Source: Azomonas tarimensis (lineage in GTDB: Bacteria > Pseudomonadota > Gammaproteobacteria > Pseudomonadales > Pseudomonadaceae). From it: DNA of 64,000 nt. Every line of letters starts with the position of its first letter. Position 1 is the stretch's first letter. A program made the translations under genes and the position numbers. The notes under the pieces were generated by a model. The model ran no database searches, was not told the DNA's origin, and was given only the letters and a program-made list of their open reading frames with translations. The stretch lies in contig NZ_JBHRXZ010000002.1 of NCBI RefSeq assembly GCF_042648805.1, positions 143,830-207,829 on the forward strand. Direction: 5' to 3'. Positions 8,500 through 17,495 of this stretch are shown here, one piece after another.

Positions 8500-9744
8500 C
8501 TAGGCGTAGCGCAAGGCTTCGGCGGGCTGGGTCTGGGCGGCACGCCAGGCTGGATAAAGGGTCGCCAGGAAACTCAGGACCAGCGCGCTGACCACAACTG
8601 TTCCCACATCCGACCACTGCAGCTCTGAAGGAAGCGAACTGATCACGTAGACATCCGCCGAGAACAGGTGCTGACCCGAGAGCCGCTCCAGCCAGCCCAC
8701 CAGTTCGCTCACGTTCAACGCCGCCACCACTCCAAGCGACGCGCCGATGAGCGTACCGCTGAAACCGATGATGCAGCCCTGCACCATGAAGATCGCCATG
8801 ACCTGCCCCGGCGTTGCCCCGAGCGTGCGCAGGATGGCGATGTCGGTGCGCTTGTCCGCCACCACCATGATCAGCGTGGCGATGATGTTAAACGCGGCAA
8901 CCGCCACGATCAGCATCAGCAACAGGCCGATCATGGTCTTTTCCATCTGCATTGCACTGAACAGGCTGCCCTGGGTTCGCGACCAGTCTTCGGCCTGGTA
9001 ATTGCTGCCCAGCTCCGCGGAGAGCTGCGCCGCGAACAGAGGCGCACGGTAGAGATCCGCCAGCGCCAGCCGGACGCCCTGCACCTGCTCGGGGTCCCAG
9101 CGCTGCATGGTCGCGGCATCGCTGCGGTGGATCATCGCCAGGCTGCCGTCAAGCTCGGCGCCGACGCGAAAGATCCCGGCTACCGTGAGCCTGTGCATGC
9201 GTGGCGTGACACCGGCTGGAGTATCGCTGGACTCGGGCACGATCAGCGTCAGCCGATCTCCCACCGAAAGCCCGAATCGCCAGGCTGTGGCCTGGCCGAC
9301 GATGACCCCGAAGTCACCAGGGCGCAGATCCTCGAGCCGGCCGACCATCATGCTCTCGGCCAGCGTGGAAACTCCGGGTTCCAGTAGCGGATCGATACCG
9401 CTGATCTGGATCGGCTGCATCTCGCCACGGTGCGAAAACATGCCCTCCAGTTGGGTCAGCGGCGCGCTGGCCAGCACCTCCGGATGAGACAATACGCGCT
9501 GCGCCACCGCCGGCCAGTCGGTCATCGGCTCGGCAGAAGACACCACCGCGTGCGGCACCAGCCCAAGGATCCGCGAGCTCATTTCGCGCTGGAAACCGTT
9601 CATCACCGACAGCACGATGATCAGCGCCATGACCCCAAGGGTCAGACCGATCATCGAGGTCAGGGAAATGAAGGAGATGTACTGGCTGCGCTTTTTCGCC
9701 CGGGTGTAGCGGCTGCCGATGAACAGCGTGAGCGGCCGGAACAT
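8500..9744 (-). CDS. lolE: Lipoprotein-releasing ABC transporter permease LolE
   Basis: 414-residue inner-membrane permease with an N-terminal transmembrane segment, a periplasmic MacB-type domain (about 50-230) and three C-terminal transmembrane helices in an FtsX domain (about 270-405). With LolC and the ATPase LolD it extracts outer-membrane lipoproteins from the inner membrane and passes them to LolA. It is the last gene of lolC-lolD-lolE; its ATG at 9744-9742 overlaps the lolD stop (TGATG), so the two are translationally coupled. C and E are assigned by gene order; the two paralogues are very alike. Confidence 0.93.
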   Translation of the reverse strand: MFRPLTLFIGSRYTRAKKRSQYISFISLTSMIGLTLGVMALIIVLSVMNGFQREMSSRILGLVPHAVVSSAEPMTDWPAVAQRVLSHPEVLASAPLTQLEGMFSHRGEMQPIQISGIDPLLEPGVSTLAESMMVGRLEDLRPGDFGVIVGQATAWRFGLSVGDRLTLIVPESSDTPAGVTPRMHRLTVAGIFRVGAELDGSLAMIHRSDAATMQRWDPEQVQGVRLALADLYRAPLFAAQLSAELGSNYQAEDWSRTQGSLFSAMQMEKTMIGLLLMLIVAVAAFNIIATLIMVVADKRTDIAILRTLGATPGQVMAIFMVQGCIIGFSGTLIGASLGVVAALNVSELVGWLERLSGQHLFSADVYVISSLPSELQWSDVGTVVVSALVLSFLATLYPAWRAAQTQPAEALRYA

Positions 9745-10445
9745 CAGGCAGCCACCAGCCGGCCGTCTTCCAGGCGCCAGATGCGGTCCATCTGGGCGGC
9801 CAGTTGCGGATCGTGGGTCACGACCAGAAATGCCGTCCCCATCGAGCGACTCAGCTCCTGCATCAGCTCCTGTATGCCCTGAGCGGTGTGATGGTCAAGG
9901 TTGCCAGTCGGCTCATCCAGCAGGACCAGCGCCGGGCGGTTGGCCAACGCACGGGCGATGGCGACCCGCTGGCGCTCGCCGCCAGAAAGCTCCGCCGGCT
10001 TGTGGTGCAGGCGATGCCCGAGCCCTACCCGCTCCAGCAGTTCGGTCGCCTGACGGCGAGCCTCGGGGATAGGAGTGCGCCCGATCAGCAGCGGCATGCA
10101 GACGTTCTCCAGCGCGCTGAACTCCGGCAGCAAGTGATGGAACTGGTAGACGAAACCCAGCGCCCGATTGCGCAGCAGCCCCCGCTCCTTTTCACCCAGC
10201 GCCGAGAGCTCCTCACCGGCCAGCCAGACGCTTCCCTCGCTGGGGGTATCGAGCCCGCCCAAGAGGTTCAGCAGGGTGCTCTTGCCGGAGCCCGAGGTAC
10301 CCACGATGGCAACCCGATCGCCGGGGAAGAGTTCGAGTTCGAGGCCCCCGAGCACCCGAACCTGCTGCGGGCCCTCTTCGTAGCTCTTGCCCAGATTGCT
10401 GCAGCGCAGCACCGCGCGGGAATCGTTCATCGGCTGTTCACTCAT
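9744..10445 (-). CDS. lolD: Lipoprotein-releasing ABC transporter ATPase LolD
   Basis: 233-residue ATPase with Walker A GTSGSGKST, signature LSGGERQRVAIARAL, Walker B LVLLDEPTGNLD and a switch histidine (VVTHD). It powers lipoprotein release with the LolC/LolE membrane dimer. It begins 8 bases inside the end of lolC and ends overlapping the start of lolE, so the operon is tightly coupled. Length and motifs are standard for the family. Confidence 0.95.
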   Translation of the reverse strand: MSEQPMNDSRAVLRCSNLGKSYEEGPQQVRVLGGLELELFPGDRVAIVGTSGSGKSTLLNLLGGLDTPSEGSVWLAGEELSALGEKERGLLRNRALGFVYQFHHLLPEFSALENVCMPLLIGRTPIPEARRQATELLERVGLGHRLHHKPAELSGGERQRVAIARALANRPALVLLDEPTGNLDHHTAQGIQELMQELSRSMGTAFLVVTHDPQLAAQMDRIWRLEDGRLVAA

Positions 10446-11685
10446 AACGTAGGGCCTCCGCCGGCTGGACTCGGGCCGCCCGCCAGGCGGGATAGAGCGT
10501 GGCGAAAAAGCTCAGCAGCAGTGCCGAGAGGCAGACCAGCAGCACGTCGTCGACCATCAGCCGCGACGGCAGATAATCGATGAAATAGACATCGGCACTG
10601 AGAAACTGATGACCGAGCAGACGCTCCAGCGCAGCGACCCCGCGACTGACATTCAGCGCGGCGACCACGCCCAGCGCCCCGCCGATCAGCGTTCCCACCA
10701 CGCCGATCACCGTCCCCTGGACCATGAAGATACCCATCACCTGCCCAGGCGTGGCTCCCAGGGTACGCAGGATGGCGATGTCGCCGCGCTTGTCGGTCAC
10801 CACCATCACCAGGGTGGAGATGATGTTGAACGCGGCGACCGCTACGATCAGCAAGAGAAGCAGGCCGATCATGGTCTTTTCCATGCGGATCGCCTGATAG
10901 AGATTACCGTGGCTGCGCGTCCAGTCCCGGGCGAAATAAGTGTCGCCCAGCTCGACCGCCAGGTCGCGAGCGATGCGGGGCGCCTGGAACAGATCGTCCA
11001 GGCGCAGACGCAGCCCTTGAACCTGGTCGACACGCCAGCGCTGCAGCCTGGCCAGGTCCTGGACGTGCGCTACCGCCACGAAGCCGTCGATCTCACCGGC
11101 GCCGACATGGAAAATACCCTGCACGGTGAACCGCTTCATCCGCGGGAACATGCCAGCCGGCGTCACTATGACCTCAGGCGCGACGAAGGTGACCAGATCC
11201 CCTACCCCGACGCCCAGCGCACGAGCGGCACGGTCGCCGATGAGGATGCCGAACGCACCGGGCTCCAGCGCCTCGAGGTTACCCTCGATGAAGTAATCGT
11301 CGATGATCGATACCGATCGCTCGGCCTCCGGGTCGATCGCGTTGACCAGGGTCTTCTGTACCGCTCCCTGGTAGGTCAACAGCCCCTGTGCCTGGATGAA
11401 AGGTGCCGTGACCGACACCTCGGGGTGCTGCTCCAGGCGGGCCGCCAGCGCTGGCCAGTCGTCGATGGGCGTGGGGCTCTGCACCGTGGCGTGCGGAATC
11501 ATCCCCAGGACGCGGGTACGCATCTCATGGTCGAATCCGTTCATGACCGAGAGCACCAGAATCATCACCGACACGCCCAGCGCCAACCCGATCATCGAAG
11601 TGAGCGAGATGAAGGAGACGAAAAGCGTTCGGCGTCTGGCTTGTGTGTAACGCGTCCCGATGAAGACAGACAAGGGTCTGAACAT
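10438..11685 (-). CDS. lolC: Lipoprotein-releasing ABC transporter permease LolC
   Basis: 415-residue paralogue of LolE with the same plan: an N-terminal membrane segment, a large periplasmic domain and three C-terminal helices. In the Lol system LolC recruits the chaperone LolA and LolE binds the lipoprotein. The start at ATG 11685 (MFRPLSVFIGTRYTQARRR) matches the N-terminus of LolE (MFRPLTLFIGSRYTRAKKR); the open frame runs on to 11970 but the extra part has no such similarity. First gene of the operon, divergent from the PilZ gene across about 95 bases. Confidence 0.93.
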   Translation of the reverse strand: MFRPLSVFIGTRYTQARRRTLFVSFISLTSMIGLALGVSVMILVLSVMNGFDHEMRTRVLGMIPHATVQSPTPIDDWPALAARLEQHPEVSVTAPFIQAQGLLTYQGAVQKTLVNAIDPEAERSVSIIDDYFIEGNLEALEPGAFGILIGDRAARALGVGVGDLVTFVAPEVIVTPAGMFPRMKRFTVQGIFHVGAGEIDGFVAVAHVQDLARLQRWRVDQVQGLRLRLDDLFQAPRIARDLAVELGDTYFARDWTRSHGNLYQAIRMEKTMIGLLLLLIVAVAAFNIISTLVMVVTDKRGDIAILRTLGATPGQVMGIFMVQGTVIGVVGTLIGGALGVVAALNVSRGVAALERLLGHQFLSADVYFIDYLPSRLMVDDVLLVCLSALLLSFFATLYPAWRAARVQPAEALRYE

Positions 11686-11780
11686 AGAGAGAAAATGATT
11701 CTGGGGAATGAGAGATGGCAAGCGGCCGGCACCTGCCCAGGCTGATACACTCAGGCCATCACGTCTGTTTACCCGCCGCC

Positions 11781-12341
11781 ATGATGACCGAAGCGCTTGA
11801 AGAACGCCGCGAATACTATCGCATCGACGACCGGATCGCACTGGAAATCCTGCCCGCGGACAGCCCCGCGGCCGCGCCCTCTCCGTTGTTTGCCCTGCTC
11901 GCCGAACTCCATCAGCTCGAAGCCGAAGCGCAGCCCCTGCTACGCCAGCTGGGCGATCGCAACCGCACATTGGCCAATTACCTCAAGCTGCAGAACAGGC
12001 GCATCGACCTGCTTGGCCAGGCCCTGGCCCAGGAGCTCCTGCATGATGTCGGCACACCCCAGCCGGTGATCCTGTCCGAAGGAGGGCTGCGCTTCGACCA
12101 CGGCCAGGCGCTGGAGCCAGGCCGAGGCCTGGTGCTGAAGATGGTCCTGCTGCCCCAGGCCCTGGGACTGCAGATCAAGGCAAGGGTGCTCTACTGCAAC
12201 GCTCGTGACGATGGCCAGTTCGACATAGGCACTGAGTTCGAGGAGCTGAGCGACCCCCAGCGTCAGTTGCTCGCCCGCCATATCCTGCAGAAACAGGCGC
12301 TGGAACGCCGCCTGGCCCGCAATTCACCCCAAGGAGCCTGA
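11781..12341 (+). CDS. PilZ domain protein
   Basis: 186-residue soluble protein. The N-terminal RREYYRIDDR contains the RxxxR half of the c-di-GMP-binding motif. A predicted helical stretch (about 35-90) precedes the beta-rich part (about 100-165). The second PilZ motif, [D/N]xSxxG, is not obvious, so ligand binding is uncertain. In P. aeruginosa the gene in this position (PA2989) is listed among the PilZ proteins, and its neighbours match. The start may be ATG 11781 or 11784. It is followed 3 bases later by a small secreted-protein gene, so the three genes to 13354 probably form one operon. Confidence 0.75.
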   Translation: MMTEALEERREYYRIDDRIALEILPADSPAAAPSPLFALLAELHQLEAEAQPLLRQLGDRNRTLANYLKLQNRRIDLLGQALAQELLHDVGTPQPVILSEGGLRFDHGQALEPGRGLVLKMVLLPQALGLQIKARVLYCNARDDGQFDIGTEFEELSDPQRQLLARHILQKQALERRLARNSPQGA

Positions 12342-12344
12342 CCC

Positions 12345-12638
12345 ATGGCGCGACACACGCTGCTGCTCGGCCTATGCCTGCTGCTGAGTCCGCTGCTGCA
12401 TGCCGAACAGATCCATATCCCCGTCGGCCAGCAGGCCTCCAGCGACCTCACCCTGCCGCAGCGGGGCGATAGCCAGCGCGCGGTGCTCGAAACCTTCGGC
12501 CTGGCCGACCGGGAGCATCCACCCGTAGGGGAGCCGCCCATCAGCCGCTGGGATTACCGCACCTTTTCCGTGTATTTCGAGCACGACCGGGTAGTCAACA
12601 GCGTGGCGCACCATCAGCCACACCTGGCCAACCCATGA
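12345..12638 (+). CDS. Small secreted protein of unknown function
   Basis: 97-residue protein with a clear signal peptide (MARHTLLLGLCLLLSPLLHA, cleavage near LHA-EQ), so the mature form of about 77 residues is periplasmic. I do not recognise a domain. The mature part is hydrophilic, with a PPISRWDYRTFSVYFEHDRVVNSV segment that looks like two beta strands. It lies between the PilZ gene (3 bases) and the phosphodiesterase gene, whose ATG overlaps its last codons, which implies co-translation. Confidence 0.75.
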   Translation: MARHTLLLGLCLLLSPLLHAEQIHIPVGQQASSDLTLPQRGDSQRAVLETFGLADREHPPVGEPPISRWDYRTFSVYFEHDRVVNSVAHHQPHLANP

Positions 12639-13354
12639 CCCGGCTCTACGGTCATCGCGGGGCGCGAGGCGAAGTCCCCGAGAACACCCTGGCCAGTTTC
12701 CAGTATTGCCTGGAGCAGGGGGTGCGCCGCTGTGAGCTGGACCTGCACCTCTCCCGCGACGGCGAGCTGATGGTGATCCATGATCCGACCCTGGAGCGGA
12801 CCACCGGAGTGCCCGGCAAGGTCGGCGACTGGGATGCCGATGCCCTGGTCGCCCTGGATGCCAGAGCTGCGGGCCCGGCGTGGCCAGCCCCCTGCCCTGT
12901 TCCCCGGCTCGACGAGCTATTCCAGCGATGTGACTTCAAGCACTGGCAACTGGAGGTCAAAAGCGCCTCGCGCACGCGTGCAAGGGCCACCGTACTCAAG
13001 ATCCTGGAGTGCGTTCGCACCCATGGGCTGAGCGAGCGGGTCACGGTCACCAGTAGCTCGGCCCAGGTGCTGAAGGCGCTCAGCGAGCTGACGCCGGAGC
13101 TTGCCTGCGGTCTCGTCGCCGAACGCTGGGAGGGTGCGCTGGAACGGGCTGCGGCTCATGGCTGCCATCTGCTGGCATTGAAGAAAAGCCTGTGCACCAG
13201 GGAGAACCTGGCCGCCGCCCAGGCGCAAGGCCTGCACGTGTCGGTATGGACGGTGAACAGCGAATCCGAATGGCGGGCACTTGCGGCGATGGGCGTGGAC
13301 AGCCTGATCACCGACTACCCCAGCCGCGCGCGCCAGGTGCTGGACCCGCAGTGA
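12635..13354 (+). CDS. Glycerophosphodiester phosphodiesterase (GDPD family)
   Basis: 239-residue TIM-barrel enzyme hydrolysing glycerophosphodiesters to glycerol 3-phosphate and an alcohol. GDPD hallmarks are YGHRGARGEVPENT (catalytic His and Glu-Asn), ELDLHLSRDGELMVIHDPTLERTTG (metal ligands and second catalytic His) and a C-terminal VWTVNSESE. There is no signal peptide, so it resembles cytoplasmic UgpQ rather than periplasmic GlpQ. It overlaps the preceding small gene by 4 bases. The same gene sits at this point in P. aeruginosa. Confidence 0.88.
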   Translation: MTRLYGHRGARGEVPENTLASFQYCLEQGVRRCELDLHLSRDGELMVIHDPTLERTTGVPGKVGDWDADALVALDARAAGPAWPAPCPVPRLDELFQRCDFKHWQLEVKSASRTRARATVLKILECVRTHGLSERVTVTSSSAQVLKALSELTPELACGLVAERWEGALERAAAHGCHLLALKKSLCTRENLAAAQAQGLHVSVWTVNSESEWRALAAMGVDSLITDYPSRARQVLDPQ

Positions 13355-13429
13355 AACATCGCGCATCGCGATGTGACCGGCAGCGCACCCAGGGAGTGGC
13401 CGCCGGCATGCCTGCCTAGAAACTCTCCC

Positions 13430-13498
13430 GATTCGGCCAGCGCCAGGCTGCCGAATCCGCGAAGAAGTCGTCCCCGCCCGCCTCAGGCCAGCGGGCGG
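13430..13498. terminator. Hairpins in the convergent gap between the phosphodiesterase gene and sthA
   Basis: Two successive hairpins lie between the convergent stops: GATTCGGC / GCCGAATC (13430-13457) and CCGCCCGC / GCGGGCGG (13474-13498). A shorter palindrome, ACATCGCG-CAT-CGCGATGT, sits right after the phosphodiesterase stop (13356-13374). None has a T-run, so they may act as Rho-dependent or 3'-end-stabilising structures rather than classical terminators. Confidence 0.35.
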
Positions 13499-13504
13499 AG
13501 CCGC

Positions 13505-14899
13505 TCAAAAAAGCCGGTTCAGCCCATCGAAGGCCGCTACCCGGTAGGCTTCTGCCATGGTCGGATAGTTGAACGTGGTGTTGACGAAGTACTTCAGGGA
13601 ATTGGCTTCGCCCGGCTGGTTCATGATCGCCTGGCCGATGTGCACGATTTCCGAAGCCTGGTAACCGAAGCAGTGAACACCCAGCAATTCCAGGGTTTCA
13701 CGGTGGAACAGGATCTTCAACATGCCCACCTCCTCAGAAGAGATCTGCGCTCGCGCCATGCCTTTGAAGAATGCCTTGCCCACCTCGTAGGGGATTTTCG
13801 CCTGCGTCAGTTCACGCTCGTTCTTGCCGATCGAACTGATCTCGGGAATGGTGTAGATACCGGTCGGCACATCGTCGACGAACCGCCAGGTATCGTTGCC
13901 CACGATACTGCCCGAAGCGGAACGCCCCTGGTCGTATGCGGCGCTAGCCAGCGACGGCCAGCCGATGACGTCACCGGCGGCATAGACATTCTCGACTTCG
14001 GTGCGGTAGGCCTGGTCGACCTGGATCTGGCCCCGGCTATTGACCTGGATGCCAATGTTCTCCAGCCCCAGGCGGTCGGTATTGCCGCTACGGCCGTTGC
14101 ACCAGAGCAGCGCGTCGGCCTTGATCTTCTTTCCGGACTTGGTGTGCAGGATGACGCCGTGCTCGATGCCTTCGACGCGCTCGTACTCCTCGTTGTGGCG
14201 GATCAGCACATTGTGGGTGCGCAGGTGGTAGCTCAGCGCATCGGAGATCTCGCTGTCGAGAAAGCTCAACAGTTGGTCGCGGTTGTCGACGAGGTCCACC
14301 AGAACCCCGAGGCCGCTGAAGATAGAGGCATACTCGCAACCGATCACCCCGGCGCCATAGATGATCAGCCGGCGCGGAGTGTGGCTCAGATTCAGGATGG
14401 TATCGCTGTCATAGATACGCGGGTGATTGAAGTCGATATCCGCCGGACGGTAGGGCCGCGAACCGGTGGCAATGATGATCTGCTTGGCGCTCAGGCGCTC
14501 GAGCACGCCGCTGTGGCAGACCACCTCGATGGTGTTCTCGTCGGCAAAGCTCGCGGTACCAAAGAACAGGTCAATGCGATTGCGAGCGTAGTAACCCGTG
14601 CGCGAGGTGACCTGCTTGGCGATGACCCGCTCGGCGCTCTTGAGGACATCGGGAAAGGAAAACCAGCGTGGTTCACCGATCTGGCGAAAAAGCGGGTTGT
14701 TGTTGTACTGCATGATCTGGCGTACGGAATGACGCAGGGCTTTTGACGGGATGGTGCCGAAATGGGTAGAGCCACCGCCCACCTGACGACGGTTCTCGAC
14801 GACAGCAACCTTCAGGCCCGCCTTGGCGGCGTTCATCGCCGCACCTTCCCCTGCCGGGCCCGAGCCCAGCACCACAATGTCATAGTTGTAGACAGCCAT
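13505..14899 (-). CDS. sthA: Soluble pyridine nucleotide transhydrogenase
   Basis: 464-residue FAD flavoprotein that converts NADPH to NADH without energy coupling. FAD-binding GSGPAG at residues 12-17, NAD(P)-binding GAGVIGCEYASIF, the FAD-binding YAAGDVIGWPSLASAAYDQGR and the dimerisation domain are all in place, and the length equals that of known Sth. In this flavin-disulfide reductase relative the redox pair is already reduced to GGxCTHxGTIPSK; here even the remaining Cys is Ser44 (codon TCT). The ATG at 14899 has AGGAG upstream. It follows the NQR cluster by about 100 bases. Confidence 0.95.
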   Translation of the reverse strand: MAVYNYDIVVLGSGPAGEGAAMNAAKAGLKVAVVENRRQVGGGSTHFGTIPSKALRHSVRQIMQYNNNPLFRQIGEPRWFSFPDVLKSAERVIAKQVTSRTGYYARNRIDLFFGTASFADENTIEVVCHSGVLERLSAKQIIIATGSRPYRPADIDFNHPRIYDSDTILNLSHTPRRLIIYGAGVIGCEYASIFSGLGVLVDLVDNRDQLLSFLDSEISDALSYHLRTHNVLIRHNEEYERVEGIEHGVILHTKSGKKIKADALLWCNGRSGNTDRLGLENIGIQVNSRGQIQVDQAYRTEVENVYAAGDVIGWPSLASAAYDQGRSASGSIVGNDTWRFVDDVPTGIYTIPEISSIGKNERELTQAKIPYEVGKAFFKGMARAQISSEEVGMLKILFHRETLELLGVHCFGYQASEIVHIGQAIMNQPGEANSLKYFVNTTFNYPTMAEAYRVAAFDGLNRLF

Positions 14900-14967
14900 A
14901 CTCACTCCTGTAGACGTGGCAGTACCGGCTGGGCCTGCCACGGATGTCGATCCCCTAAGGGGGTTGT

Positions 14968-14985
14968 CCATCCGCTTGCGGATGG
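14968..14985. repeat. Small hairpin between nqrM and sthA
   Basis: CCATCCG-cttg-CGGATGG forms a stem of 7 base pairs, and CCCCT-A-AGGGG lies a few bases away at 14952-14962. There is no T-run, so read-through from the NQR operon into sthA remains possible. Confidence 0.35.
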
Positions 14986-14999
14986 CGATGGCGCGCCCC

Positions 15000-15236
15000 T
15001 CAGCCCTTGGTGGCGTCCCGCGCCAACTCCGGGCGGAACGGCTTGTCGCCGCTGTCCGAATTGGCCTCGTCGCACTTGTCCTGGTTGCCGCCACAGATCG
15101 GGCACTCATCCTTCTCGATACCCAGATTGGCGATGCCGCCGCAGGAACCGGCGATGGGCTTGCGCCCCATGATCACACCGACAGCCATGCCGGCGACCAC
15201 CAACAGCATGATGAGAAATACCAGTAGCCAGGTCAT
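15000..15236 (-). CDS. nqrM: (Na+)-NQR maturation protein NqrM
   Basis: 78-residue protein with one N-terminal membrane helix (residues 2-23) and four conserved cysteines, Cys32 (GSCGG), Cys45, Cys48 (ECPICGG) and Cys55. This is the NqrM (DUF539) pattern; NqrM is needed to deliver or build the iron centre between NqrD and NqrE. The gene overlaps the end of apbE by 4 bases (ATGA), and the order nqrABCDEF-apbE-nqrM is the same as in Vibrio. High confidence despite the size. Confidence 0.93.
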   Translation of the reverse strand: MTWLLVFLIMLLVVAGMAVGVIMGRKPIAGSCGGIANLGIEKDECPICGGNQDKCDEANSDSGDKPFRPELARDATKG

Positions 15237-16258
15237 TGATCTGCTCCCGCACCGAAGAGGCGTTCGAACGCATCGGTGCTTGTAGTGATGAAGGCCTGCT
15301 CCTCACGTGTGACAAAGAACGCGGCGATCCCTTCGCGCTCTGCGAACGCCATACCGCGTTCAGGCCCGAGAACCAGCAATACAGTGGACAAGGCGTCCGC
15401 ACGAAGTGCCGATGGATCGGCCACGGTCACGGATGCCAGCGCATGCTGGATCGGTACGCCTGACGCAGGGTCGATGGTGTGCGAAAAGCGCTTTCCGTCG
15501 CGCTCGAAGTAGTTGCGGTAGTCACCGGACGTGGAGATCGAATAGTCGTCGAGTTCGATGATCTGCTGCGCGGTGCGCTCCCCCTCCACCGGCGCCTCGA
15601 TGGCAATTCGCCAAGGCGAGCCGTCGGGCTTGACGCCAACCGCCTTGAGCTCTCCGGTGATTTCAACCAGGTAGCTCCGGACGCCGAGTTCCTCCAGGTG
15701 CGCACTGACCCTGTCGACTGCATACCCGGCGGCGATGCTGTTGAAATCGAGAACCACCGGCGCGGACTTGCAGAGTTCGCCGTCGACGATGCTCAGATGC
15801 TGGTAACCCACCCGCTCGCGCGCCGACGCGAGATCCTGCTCGGTCGGTACGCGTTCCTCGCGGACATTGGGACCAAAGCCCCATGCGTCGAGCAAGGGCG
15901 CGATCGTCAGATCCAGGGCGCCCTGGCTCAGATCTGACAGCGCTGCCGCTTCGGACACCATGGCCAGCACGCTATCGGCCATGGGCATGCAAGTGCCTGC
16001 CGGCGCCGCATTGAAACGCTGGATATCGGAGTCGGGCCGGTAGGTCGAGACCTGGGCGTCAAGCTCAGCGAGAAAGGCTTCCGTTTCTCGCTGCATCTGC
16101 TCGGGAGCCGGCCCTTGCTCGGTTCGCACGTATTTGACCGAGTAGGTACTGCCCATGGTCGGACCTACGTAGGTTTCGACGGAATCCTGAACGAGACAGC
16201 CCGCCAAGGCTGTCGCCAGGGCGACAACGATGACGGGCCGAAGGAAGGGTTGCCCCAT
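15233..16258 (-). CDS. apbE: FAD:protein FMN transferase ApbE
   Basis: 341-residue periplasmic lipoprotein (signal and lipobox LAGC within the first 21 residues) that attaches FMN covalently to threonines of NqrB and NqrC. ApbE features include the N-terminal GPTMGSTYSVKYV, LDFNSIAAGYAVDRVSAHL and SHTIDPASGVPI. The start at ATG 16258 (MGQPFLRP) directly follows the nqrF stop by one base and gives a proper lipoprotein signal; longer in-frame starts run inside nqrF. Confidence 0.94.
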   Translation of the reverse strand: MGQPFLRPVIVVALATALAGCLVQDSVETYVGPTMGSTYSVKYVRTEQGPAPEQMQRETEAFLAELDAQVSTYRPDSDIQRFNAAPAGTCMPMADSVLAMVSEAAALSDLSQGALDLTIAPLLDAWGFGPNVREERVPTEQDLASARERVGYQHLSIVDGELCKSAPVVLDFNSIAAGYAVDRVSAHLEELGVRSYLVEITGELKAVGVKPDGSPWRIAIEAPVEGERTAQQIIELDDYSISTSGDYRNYFERDGKRFSHTIDPASGVPIQHALASVTVADPSALRADALSTVLLVLGPERGMAFAEREGIAAFFVTREEQAFITTSTDAFERLFGAGADQ

Positions 16259-16259
16259 G

Positions 16260-17483
16260 TCAGCCGCCGAAGTCATCGAGCAGGATGTTCTCCGGCTCGA
16301 CACCCAGCTCGATCAGCATCTTGATCACCGACGCATTCATCATCGGTGGACCGCACATGTAGAACTCGCAATCTTCCGGCGCCGGATGGTCTTTCAAATA
16401 GTTTTCGTACAGGACGTTATGGATGAACCCGGTCGGCCCCTCCCAGTTGTCCTCCGGCATGGGATCGGACAGCGCCAGGTGCCAGGTGAAGTTCTCATTT
16501 TCAGCCTGGAGCTGGTCGTACTCCTCGACATAGAAGGCCTCGCGCAGCGAGCGCGCGCCATACCAGAAGCTCATCTTGCGAGTGGACTTCAAGCGCTTGA
16601 GCTGATCGAAGATGTGCGAGCGCATTGGCGCCATGCCTGCGCCACCGCCGATGAAGACCATTTCGGCGTCGGTATCCTTGGCGAAGAACTCCCCGAAAGG
16701 TCCGTATACCGTGATCTTGTCACCCGGCTTCAGATTGAACACGAACGACGACATCTTGCCCGGAGGAATATCGTCCTTGCCCGGCGGCGGCGAGGCGATC
16801 CGAATGTTGAATTTCACCAGGCCCCGCTCTTCCGGGTAATTCGCCATGGAGTAGGCACGAATGGTGGTTTCATCCACTTTCGATACATAGCGCCACATGT
16901 CGAACTTGTCCCAGTCGCCACGGTATTCCGGCTGGATGTCGAAGTCCTTGTAATTGACCGTGTGCGGCGGACACTCCAGCTGCACGTAACCACCGGCACG
17001 GAAGTTGACGTTCTCGCCTTCTGGCAGGCGCAGGGTCAGCTCCTTGATGAAAGTGGCCACGTTGGGGTTGGACTCCACCGTGCATTCCCATTTCTTCACG
17101 CCGAAGACTTCTTCCGGAACCTCCACCTTCATGTCGCCCTTGACCGGGGTCTGGCAGGACAAACGCCAGCCTTCGGCCGCTTCGCGACGATTGAAGTGGG
17201 ATTCTTCGGTCGGCAGCATGTCGCCACCGCCGCTCTCGACGATGCACTTGCACTGGGCGCAGGTCCCGCCCCCGCCACAAGCGGACGACAGGAAAATTCC
17301 ATTGTCAGCCAGTGTCTGCAACAGCTTGCCGCCGGCTGGTACGGTGAGCGAGCGCTCGCCGTTGATCTCGATACTCACATCGCCGCTGTTCACCAGCTTG
17401 GCGCGTGCCGCCAGGATGAGCATGACCAACACCAATACGATGGCGGTGAACATGCCGATGGCAAGGAAGATTTCAAAATTCAT
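16260..17483 (-). CDS. nqrF: Na+-translocating NADH:quinone reductase subunit F
   Basis: 407-residue NADH-oxidising subunit. One N-terminal membrane helix (about 4-26), a ferredoxin-type [2Fe-2S] domain with Cys69, Cys75, Cys78 and Cys110, an FAD-binding domain with RAYSMAN, and an NADH-binding domain (GGGAGMAPMRSHI, CGPPMMN) ending near the C-terminus. Electrons enter here and pass to FMN in NqrC. Length and motifs are complete. Confidence 0.96.
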   Translation of the reverse strand: MNFEIFLAIGMFTAIVLVLVMLILAARAKLVNSGDVSIEINGERSLTVPAGGKLLQTLADNGIFLSSACGGGGTCAQCKCIVESGGGDMLPTEESHFNRREAAEGWRLSCQTPVKGDMKVEVPEEVFGVKKWECTVESNPNVATFIKELTLRLPEGENVNFRAGGYVQLECPPHTVNYKDFDIQPEYRGDWDKFDMWRYVSKVDETTIRAYSMANYPEERGLVKFNIRIASPPPGKDDIPPGKMSSFVFNLKPGDKITVYGPFGEFFAKDTDAEMVFIGGGAGMAPMRSHIFDQLKRLKSTRKMSFWYGARSLREAFYVEEYDQLQAENENFTWHLALSDPMPEDNWEGPTGFIHNVLYENYLKDHPAPEDCEFYMCGPPMMNASVIKMLIELGVEPENILLDDFGG

Positions 17484-17495
17484 CGGTCCTTCCCC

